Assembly: GCA_011250595.1 (NCBI GenBank)
Contig: JAANMP010000013.1
Location: 52,070 to 116,069 of the forward strand
Direction of reading: 5' to 3'
DNA: 64,000 nucleotides
Source: Bacillus sp. MM2020_1
GTDB taxonomy: Bacteria; Bacillota; Bacilli; Bacillales; Cytobacillaceae
The position numbers and the translations under genes were made by a program. Positions 35,128 to 40,932 of this stretch are shown piece by piece (position 1 is the stretch's first letter; every line of letters begins with the position of its first letter). The notes below the pieces were generated by a model. The model worked only from the letters and a program-made list of their open reading frames with translations, was not told where the DNA came from and did no database searches.

Positions 35128-35789
35128 TACGCGGTCACCTCTTTGCCTTTATTGAAAGATTCAGCAATTTGAAAAGGTGCGTCCGTTTTCTGTTGAACTT
35201 CCTCAAGGGAAACACCAGGTGACAGCTCAATAAGATGAAGCCCATCTTCCTTAACAGCGAAAACAGCCAAATCGGTAATAATTAAATCCACTATTCGTTC
35301 CGATGTGATCGGATAGGTTAATTCCTTGACGACTTTTGACTCTCCCTGGTTAGACGTATGCATCGTTGTTACGATTACCTTTTTGGAGCCTTCCAATAAA
35401 TCCATCGCTCCGCCTACACCAAGAACACTTTTTCCTGGCACGGCCCAGTTGGCGATCCGCCCAATTGCATCGATTTGCAGCACACCAAGAATTGAAACGC
35501 TTACATGTCCTCCGCGAATCATCGCAAAAGAGGAAGCACTATCAAAAAAGGATGACCCTTCCAATACTGTGACAGGCAGTTTCCCTGCATTGACAAGATT
35601 TTGGTCAATATGCTCTGGAACAGGGGTAGGACCTACTCCAAGGATGCCGTTTTCCGAGTGTAAAAAGACTTTAACATCTGATGGAATGTAATCAGCCACC
35701 AGCGTTGGAATCCCTATGCCCAAATTGACGATATCGCCATCCTTCAATTCCTTCGCCGCTCTTGCAGCAATGTATTGTTTCACGTTCAA
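35127..35789 (-). CDS. yodR: 3-oxoacid CoA-transferase subunit B
   Basis: Class I CoA transferase beta subunit of 220 residues. The catalytic glutamate is Glu46 in HSENGILG; GIGIPTL and GGAMDLLEGSKKVIV are conserved. With subunit A it moves CoA from acetyl- or succinyl-CoA to a 3-oxo acid. YodR is the B. subtilis counterpart. The start may be TTG at 35789 or GTG two codons later; both lie behind AAGGGCGGGAA. It is coupled to the upstream subunit A gene. Confidence 0.88.
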   Translation of the reverse strand: MNVKQYIAARAAKELKDGDIVNLGIGIPTLVADYIPSDVKVFLHSENGILGVGPTPVPEHIDQNLVNAGKLPVTVLEGSSFFDSASSFAMIRGGHVSVSILGVLQIDAIGRIANWAVPGKSVLGVGGAMDLLEGSKKVIVTTMHTSNQGESKVVKELTYPITSERIVDLIITDLAVFAVKEDGLHLIELSPGVSLEEVQQKTDAPFQIAESFNKGKEVTA

Positions 35790-35790
35790 G

Positions 35791-36447
35791 CTAGTTCCCG
35801 CCCTTCACTACGATAAAATCAACGTATAAATGAGGAGTCACAATTTCTTCAGGAGAAATTTGCCCTACCTCCACAATCTCGTCCACCTCTGCAATAACCA
35901 CATCAGCTGCTGTTGCCATCATCGGATTGAAGTTCCTTGCTGATTTGTTGTAGATGAGATTTCCTAATTGATCCGCTTTTTTCGCTTTAATGAAAGCAAA
36001 GTGGGCTTTAAGAGGCTCCTGGAACACATATTTTTTACCATTAAGGATACGCTCCTCTTTATTTTCAGCGATTTTTGTTCCTACGCTGACCGGCGTATAA
36101 AACCCTCCCAGTCCCGCACCACCCGCTCGAATAGCTTCAGACATCGTCCCTTGAGGGAGAAGCTCCACTTCCATTTCCTTTTCCTGATAGGATTTAACCA
36201 CCTCCGGGTTGGATGTAAAATAAGATCCTATCGCTTTTTTTACTTGTTTTTGCCGTACTAAAACCCCAAGACCTCTACCTGGTTCACCAAGGTTATTACT
36301 AATAATCTCTAAGTCTTTCACTTCCGACTGAGCCAAAGCGGCTATTAAACTAAGCGGACTTCCGACAAGTCCAAATCCACCTACCATAATTCGAGAGCCG
36401 TTTTTAACCATTTTTACAGCTGCTTCGCATGTAATCAGCTTGCTCAT
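35791..36447 (-). CDS. yodS: 3-oxoacid CoA-transferase subunit A
   Basis: Class I CoA transferase alpha subunit of 218 residues. The oxyanion/CoA-binding GGFGLVGSP near residue 24 is typical, with NNLGEPGRGLG further on. It pairs with the B subunit encoded directly downstream. YodS is the B. subtilis counterpart. The longest frame would begin 25 codons earlier, inside a strong hairpin; the ATG used here has AGGGATAAA upstream. A terminator-like hairpin separates it from the DUF3870 gene. Confidence 0.87.
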   Translation of the reverse strand: MSKLITCEAAVKMVKNGSRIMVGGFGLVGSPLSLIAALAQSEVKDLEIISNNLGEPGRGLGVLVRQKQVKKAIGSYFTSNPEVVKSYQEKEMEVELLPQGTMSEAIRAGGAGLGGFYTPVSVGTKIAENKEERILNGKKYVFQEPLKAHFAFIKAKKADQLGNLIYNKSARNFNPMMATAADVVIAEVDEIVEVGQISPEEIVTPHLYVDFIVVKGGN

Positions 36448-36505
36448 GTTTTTTATCCCTGCCTCTCCATCGACTTTTGTGGATGTTAACAGTTCGGTAA
36501 AATAA

Positions 36506-36588
36506 AAAACCGAGCAAAACATAAATCTCTATAAAGAATGTCGTTCTAACGAACATTCCTTACAAAGAGTTCATGTTTGCCCGGTTTT
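36506..36588 (-). terminator. Long hairpin between DUF3870 gene and CoA transferase A
   Basis: An 83-base imperfect inverted repeat. The outer stem is AAAACCGAGCAAAACAT / ATGTTTGCCCGGTTTT, with a middle stem AATGT/ACATT. On the minus strand it ends in TTTTTTATTTT, as an intrinsic terminator does. It lies inside what otherwise looks like one operon. It could end the DUF3870 message, or act as an attenuator or an RNA-processing site for the kam genes. Confidence 0.65.
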
Positions 36589-36637
36589 AATAAGACCATG
36601 GGAAGAGGTCATCTTCCCACTTTATTATAACCAAACG

Positions 36638-36967
36638 TTATATATTCATTTGCTTCACATTATCCCAGTAGCGTTGAACTGCAGCTTGAAGAGCCACAAT
36701 GATCGCTTGCTGGGATGGAGCAAAATAAAAACTTTGAATTCGTTTAATCAGCTGCTCAACACCGTCTTGAAGACAGTAACCTATCAGCAGTTTTTGAAAA
36801 TAATTTTTTGTTAGTTCAGTTACGAATGTGAATTCAGCTCCGATAATCTTATGATCTTTCAGATCCACTTCGAGGACAATTCCCGCATGCTTATACATTT
36901 CATACATGGAAGTTCCCTGTGGAGCTTTTGCATATCCTGTAACAATCACGGTTTCCAGTGTTTGCAT
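36638..36967 (-). CDS. DUF3870 domain protein
   Basis: Protein of 109 residues that fits the DUF3870 family (N-terminal VIVTGYAKAPQGT stretch, then an alpha/beta layout). No catalytic motif or membrane segment is visible. It is the first gene after the strong promoter of the kam region and precedes the CoA transferase genes, so it may bind a pathway metabolite or help regulate it. AAAGGTGG precedes the ATG. The function is unknown. Confidence 0.7.
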   Translation of the reverse strand: MQTLETVIVTGYAKAPQGTSMYEMYKHAGIVLEVDLKDHKIIGAEFTFVTELTKNYFQKLLIGYCLQDGVEQLIKRIQSFYFAPSQQAIIVALQAAVQRYWDNVKQMNI

Positions 36968-37013
36968 GCCCTAATCCACCTTTCAAAAATCCACTGAACA
37001 TGTTTCTAACACG

Positions 37014-37042
37014 AGTATACGGGTCAGAATAAACAATGTCAA
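37014..37042 (-). promoter_or_regulatory. Consensus sigma-A promoter of the kam region
   Basis: On the minus strand, TTGACA (37042-37037), a 17-base spacer and TATACT (37019-37014) form an almost perfect vegetative promoter, about 46 bases before the DUF3870 start codon. No sigma-54 (TGGCAC-N5-TTGC) or clear sigma-E/K signature is present here. Confidence 0.8.
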
Positions 37043-37069
37043 TGTGAATATTTTAAATTTTCAAAAATG

Positions 37070-37083
37070 TTAAAGCGCTTTCA
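37070..37083. promoter_or_regulatory. Near-consensus cre site (CcpA)
   Basis: TTAAAGCGCTTTCA matches the catabolite-responsive element TGWAARCGYTWNCA at all but one position. Its edge is 27 bases upstream of the -35 of the kam-region promoter. Upstream placement fits either CcpA activation or control by carbon supply; it is not in the usual overlapping repression position. Confidence 0.55.
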
Positions 37084-37181
37084 CTATCAAGAAAGGCTTA
37101 CGACTATTTTTTAGACCTATACACAATAAATAGATTATTCTGCCTTAGATGTTAAAATCCTTCTGGAAAGGTATGAATTTT

Positions 37182-38063
37182 TTACCAACCACGTTCCTGC
37201 ATACGCGCTTCAGGAGACAGAGTTGAAATCTCAATACCTTTCATTGCAATTCCAAGATTTTTTGAAATCTCTGCAATTAGTTGATAGTCCTGGTAGTGGG
37301 TTGTTGCTTCCACGATCGCTCTAGCAAATTTTGCTGGGTTATCAGATTTAAAGATTCCGGAACCAACAAATACTCCATCAGCACCTAACTGCATCATAAG
37401 TGCAGCATCAGCAGGCGTTGCTACTCCACCAGCAGCAAAGTTTACTACAGGCAGGCGTCCATGACGCTTAATCTCTAGAAGAAGTTCATAAGGAGCTCCA
37501 AGCAGTTTAGCCTCTGTCATTAGTTCATCTTCACTCATTGTAGCGACTTTACGTACTTGTGCATTTACCTTACGGATATGACGAACAGCTTCTACGATAT
37601 TACCAGTTCCCGGCTCTCCTTTTGTACGAAGCATGGATGCACCTTCACCAATACGGCGTGCTGCTTCGCCCAGATCTCGGCAACCACAAACAAATGGAAC
37701 TGTAAAATCATTTTTATTTAGATGGTATTCCTCATCTGCCGGTGTTAAAACTTCACTCTCATCAATATAATCAACGCCCATTGATTCAAGAATTCGAGCT
37801 TCTACGATGTGTCCGATACGTGCTTTTGCCATCACTGGAATAGTAACCGCATTCATAACTTCTTCTGTAATTCGTGGATCTGCCATTCGTGCAACTCCGC
37901 CAGCTGCGCGGATATCAGAAGGAACGCGCTCCAATGCCATTACCGCTACCGCTCCTGCTTCCTCTGCTATTTTTGCTTGCTCAGCATTCACAACGTCCAT
38001 AATGACGCCGCCCTTTTGCATTTCAGCCATGCCTCTCTTTACGCGATCCGTTCCTGTTTTCAT
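37182..38063 (-). CDS. pdxS: Pyridoxal 5'-phosphate synthase lyase subunit PdxS (orphan)
   Basis: Complete PdxS of 293 residues, close to the B. subtilis protein. It makes PLP from ribose 5-phosphate, glyceraldehyde 3-phosphate and ammonia. The catalytic lysines are Lys80 (VMAKARIGH) and Lys148 ([10 protein letters not shown]). The glutaminase gene pdxT, normally directly behind it, is absent; the kam region follows instead. It may be a second copy working with a PdxT from elsewhere or with free ammonia. PLP is needed by KamA and both aminotransferases, so its place beside them makes sense. AAGGAGG precedes the ATG. Confidence 0.9.
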   Translation of the reverse strand: MKTGTDRVKRGMAEMQKGGVIMDVVNAEQAKIAEEAGAVAVMALERVPSDIRAAGGVARMADPRITEEVMNAVTIPVMAKARIGHIVEARILESMGVDYIDESEVLTPADEEYHLNKNDFTVPFVCGCRDLGEAARRIGEGASMLRTKGEPGTGNIVEAVRHIRKVNAQVRKVATMSEDELMTEAKLLGAPYELLLEIKRHGRLPVVNFAAGGVATPADAALMMQLGADGVFVGSGIFKSDNPAKFARAIVEATTHYQDYQLIAEISKNLGIAMKGIEISTLSPEARMQERGW

Positions 38064-38386
38064 TGTTAAGCCTCCTTAGATGATTATAAAAGTATCTATT
38101 TCTTTTAAAAGGAAAATCTCTTGCAATTCATTTGTTATAGTTTTTATAAATGTATTGAATTTCCCTTTCACCTCCATAAAAAATGGATACCCTTACAAAT
38201 TTATCTAAAATTTAATTTTCACTTTTAAACTTGCAATTACTGTGCCAATATTAAAAACACCTATTTGTTCACTGTTTGTTCACCATTTGTGGAAACAACA
38301 TGAAAAATTTATTGGCACTACCCTAGTTTTTTTGCACTGAAACTGCAAAAATTCTCATTCTAATAATAAGAAACAAAAGAAAATAA
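38064..38386 (-). promoter_or_regulatory. pdxS upstream region with repeats
   Basis: No gene is seen in this stretch. TTTGTTCAC occurs at 38264-38272 and again at 38275-38283, an 11-base period, with a partial third copy (ATTTGTGG) behind. GTGCCAAT at 38242-38249 is repeated inverted as ATTGGCAC at 38311-38318, flanking them. Direct repeats phased on one DNA turn are typical of regulators such as MocR/PdxR, which control pdxS in several Gram-positive bacteria. No pdxR gene is in the window. Confidence 0.4.
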
Positions 38387-38420
38387 AAAAATCCTAACAT
38401 CATAAAGACGTTAGGATTTT
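38387..38420 (-). terminator. Terminator after tRNA-Val
   Basis: Stem AAAATCCTAAC / GTTAGGATTTT with an 11-base loop and a run of Ts on the minus strand, seven bases behind the tRNA. Confidence 0.85.
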
Positions 38421-38426
38421 AAATGA

Positions 38427-38498
38427 TGATCTGAGAGGGATTCGAACCCCCGACCCCATCCCTGTCAAGGATGTATTCTCCCGCTGAACTATCAGATC
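38427..38498 (-). tRNA. tRNA-Val (anticodon GAC)
   Basis: A 72-base cloverleaf on the minus strand. Acceptor stem GATCTGA/TCAGATC, D arm GTTC/GAAT, anticodon stem CATCC/GGATG with loop TTGACAG (anticodon GAC, reads GTC and GTT), T arm GGGGG/CCCTC with TTCGAAT loop, and discriminator A. The 3' CCA is not encoded. A single tRNA-Val also lies in this part of the B. subtilis chromosome, as I recall (trnSL-Val2). It borders the accessory 18.8-38 kb block. Confidence 0.92.
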
Positions 38499-38518
38499 GC
38501 TTATTAAGTACAAATTTA

Positions 38519-38546
38519 ATTATATTGAATTTTTCTAGAATGTCAA
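38519..38546 (-). promoter_or_regulatory. tRNA-Val promoter
   Basis: TTGACA and TATAAT, both perfect, 16 bases apart on the minus strand. The -10 lies about 20 bases upstream of the tRNA 5' end. Confidence 0.85.
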
Positions 38547-38583
38547 TATATTTTCAGCTTTACTGCCTAAAAACAGCAAAAAG

Positions 38584-38633
38584 AAACATTTGTTCTATTT
38601 TTCTTGAATAAAGAACAAACGTTTGGATATAAT
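38584..38633 (+). promoter_or_regulatory. Promoter with two LexA-like boxes
   Basis: TTGAAT (38604-38609), an 18-base spacer and TATAAT (38628-38633) form the promoter of the small WYL-like gene. GAACAAACGTTT at 38613-38624 fits the core of the Bacillus LexA box (GAAC-N4-GTTY) inside the spacer. GAACAAATGTTT on the minus strand at 38584-38595 fits it too. Together they form a 13-bp inverted repeat with one mismatch. Confidence 0.6.
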
Positions 38634-38663
38634 AATAACATACAGTAGAAAGGAGTGATTCAA

Positions 38664-38888
38664 ATGGACGGTTTATTTATGCGTTCTATCGAGGAAAATA
38701 TTCCATTAGAAATGATTTACCTTGCAGAAAACCAAGAATTATCACAACGTAAGCTGATTGTGAAGGAAGTTACCGACGAATACATTCGAGCCTACTGTTT
38801 ACTGCGGAAACAAATGCGCACCTTTAAACGTGAAAACATTTTATCGATTATGCCTGAATCCCGTTACAAAAACCACTACCTTCACTAA
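38664..38888 (+). CDS. Small WYL-like protein
   Basis: Protein of 74 residues. The pattern RSIEENIPLEMIYLAENQ ... EVTDEYIRAYCLLRKQMRTFKRENIL resembles a minimal WYL domain, a ligand- or nucleic-acid-sensing fold usually found at the C-terminus of regulators; here it stands alone. A GTG three codons earlier lies within the ribosome site region; AAAGGAG is eight bases from the ATG, which I prefer. The promoter carries LexA-like boxes, so it may belong to the SOS response. The function is unknown. Confidence 0.75.
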   Translation: MDGLFMRSIEENIPLEMIYLAENQELSQRKLIVKEVTDEYIRAYCLLRKQMRTFKRENILSIMPESRYKNHYLH

Positions 38889-39008
38889 TCCTCTTCCCGC
38901 CTACAAATCAAATCACATTTGCTTCCGTCCCCCTATTATTAAAAGCATTTCCACTTTAGTTTTGTTATAATGCAGTGGTAGAGATCGAATCATTGGGGGA
39001 ATAAATGC

Positions 39009-39731
39009 ATGGAGTTTCCAAAAGGAACAATCAAAGAAGTTACCATTCAGAGCAGCGAACTTGGCGAGGATTTGCAGCTTCTAATCTACCTGCCTGCAAA
39101 CTTTTCGCCACTATATAAATACTCACTGCTGATTGCCCAAGACGGCCAAGACTATTTCCAACTCGGCAGAATCGCACGATGGGCAGACGATTTTCTTTTC
39201 CAAAGAGAAATTGAAAATATAATCATTGTTGGGGTACCCTATAAAGATGTAGAAGACCGCCACAAGAAATACCACCCCTGTGGCATACAAAATCAGCAAT
39301 ACATTCGTTTTCTAGCCCATGAATTAGTTCCTTACCTTGATAAAGAGTTTCCTACTTATCAAATGGGATCGACAAGAGCACTGATTGGTGACTCGCTTGG
39401 TGGTGCTGTTTCGCTAATGACAGCGCTTCAATATCCACATACATTCGGAAAAGTCCTGATACAGTCTCCTTATGTGGATGAGTTTATTTTGAATTCTGTC
39501 GAGCACTTCTCAGAAGGACAGTTATTACAGCTCTATCATGTAATAGGAAATCAAGAAACAGAAGTTGAGACATCAGATGGAAGTTTGAAAGATTTCCTAA
39601 CCCCAAATCGTAGGCTTTCAAAAATAATTTCAGAAAAACCCATTACATATTTTTATGAAGAATTTAACGGAAATCATACTTGGACTTACTGGCAGCCAGA
39701 TTTAAGAAGAGCCCTTAAAATGCTGTTTTAA
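39009..39731 (+). CDS. yjcH: Putative esterase YjcH
   Basis: Esterase D/enterochelin-esterase-type hydrolase of 240 residues. The nucleophile serine is in IGDSLGGAV, and the histidine of the triad in GNHTWTYWQPDL. GGGGG lies nine bases upstream of the ATG. It heads the yjcH-yjcG-yjcF order conserved in Bacillus. No signal peptide is seen, so it is cytoplasmic. The natural substrate is unknown. Confidence 0.88.
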   Translation: MEFPKGTIKEVTIQSSELGEDLQLLIYLPANFSPLYKYSLLIAQDGQDYFQLGRIARWADDFLFQREIENIIIVGVPYKDVEDRHKKYHPCGIQNQQYIRFLAHELVPYLDKEFPTYQMGSTRALIGDSLGGAVSLMTALQYPHTFGKVLIQSPYVDEFILNSVEHFSEGQLLQLYHVIGNQETEVETSDGSLKDFLTPNRRLSKIISEKPITYFYEEFNGNHTWTYWQPDLRRALKMLF

Positions 39732-39853
39732 ACTTCCTAGCATGGACATCAACGATAAGTTGTTTAATATATTTTGAAAATTTGTTATAATATTAGGAAG
39801 GTTAATTTTTGTATCATAAAAAAAGTCCAATTTATCATAATGGAGGTATTCGA

Positions 39854-40366
39854 ATGAAATTTGGTGTTGTCATTTTTCCATCAAAAAAACTACAAGATTT
39901 AGCTAATTCCTATCGAAAACGTTATGACCCGCATTATTCTTTAATTACGCCACACCTCACACTGAAATATTCATTTGAGGCGACCGAAGAAGAGGCTAAA
40001 GAATATGCTGAAAAATTACGGAGAGTCGCTGTAAACCATAATGCTTTCCCATTAAAAACTTCAAAAATCAGTTCCTTTCAACCCGTTAATAATGTTATTT
40101 ATTTTAAAGTGGACAAGACGGAAGAACTTTCCGCCTTGCATAATGAAATCAACCAAGAATTTTCGGAGCAAAATTTAGATTATGCATTTGTTCCTCATAT
40201 TACGATTGGTCAAAAGCTATCAAATGATGAGCATTCTGATGTATTTGGTTCACTCCGGATGACCAAAATAAATCATGAAGAAACGATTGACCGCTTCCAT
40301 CTTCTGTATCAACTAGATAATGGTTCTTGGACCGTTTATGAAACATTTCGTCTTGGAAAGGAATAG
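39854..40366 (+). CDS. yjcG: 2H phosphoesterase YjcG
   Basis: Protein of 170 residues of the 2'-5' RNA ligase/2H phosphoesterase superfamily. The two HxT/S-type motifs are in PHLTLKY (His34) and PHITIGQ in the second half. These enzymes act on cyclic phosphates or RNA ends; the substrate of YjcG is unknown. A longer frame begins 15 codons earlier, but GGAGG lies seven bases before the chosen ATG. The yjcF gene begins five bases after its stop. Confidence 0.88.
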   Translation: MKFGVVIFPSKKLQDLANSYRKRYDPHYSLITPHLTLKYSFEATEEEAKEYAEKLRRVAVNHNAFPLKTSKISSFQPVNNVIYFKVDKTEELSALHNEINQEFSEQNLDYAFVPHITIGQKLSNDEHSDVFGSLRMTKINHEETIDRFHLLYQLDNGSWTVYETFRLGKE

Positions 40367-40371
40367 TTTAA

Positions 40372-40794
40372 GTGACAGTAAAGGTTGTTGAAAATCAAAA
40401 AGAACTTGAAGATGCTTATTCCGTTAGGAAAACTGTTTTCGTTGAAGAGCAAGCAGTTCCACTTGAAGAGGAAATTGATGCCTACGAGGACGATGCAGAT
40501 CACTTTGTCATGTATGATGAAGGTTCTCCTATTGCGGCGGGGCGATTTCGTTTCGTTGATGGCTATGGAAAAGTTGAGCGAATTTGCGTATTAAAAGTGG
40601 CCAGAAAAACTGGTGCAGGTAAAGCGATGATGAATGCAATCGAGAGTTATGCCCTTAAAAAGGATATTCATAAATTAAAGCTTAATGCTCAAACCCATGC
40701 CATTCCCTTTTATGCCGGACTTGGTTATGAAGTTGTCTCAGAGGAATTTATGGATGCTGGAATTCCCCATAAAACGATGTTAAAAGAAATATAA
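40372..40794 (+). CDS. yjcF: GNAT acetyltransferase YjcF
   Basis: GNAT family protein of 140 residues, the exact length I recall for B. subtilis YjcF. The acetyl-CoA motif is near CVLKVARKTGAGKAMMNAI, and the AQTHAIPFYAGLGYE end is typical. The start is GTG with AAGGAA about nine bases upstream. It is the last gene of the yjcHGF group and is followed by a terminator. The substrate is unknown. Confidence 0.87.
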   Translation: MTVKVVENQKELEDAYSVRKTVFVEEQAVPLEEEIDAYEDDADHFVMYDEGSPIAAGRFRFVDGYGKVERICVLKVARKTGAGKAMMNAIESYALKKDIHKLKLNAQTHAIPFYAGLGYEVVSEEFMDAGIPHKTMLKEI

Positions 40795-40801
40795 ACATAG
40801 G

Positions 40802-40836
40802 AAGCACTTGGCGCTTTAAGCGGCAAGTGCTTTTTT
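40802..40836 (+). terminator. Terminator after yjcF
   Basis: Stem AAGCACTTG / CAAGTGCTT with a T run of six, eight bases behind yjcF. Confidence 0.85.
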
Positions 40837-40932
40837 GGTAATTCCATCAATGTTCGGGAATCCCTTTTAGTTCCCTTCAGGTTTTGATATGATAGAACAT
40901 GTCTTGATTTTTGGATATAGAGGGTAAAAACT

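Noticed and set aside
38300..38340. Sigma-54 promoter (TTGGCAC and TTGCAC near pdxS)
   Set aside because: The two elements are about 13 bases apart instead of five, and no sigma-54 activator gene is nearby.
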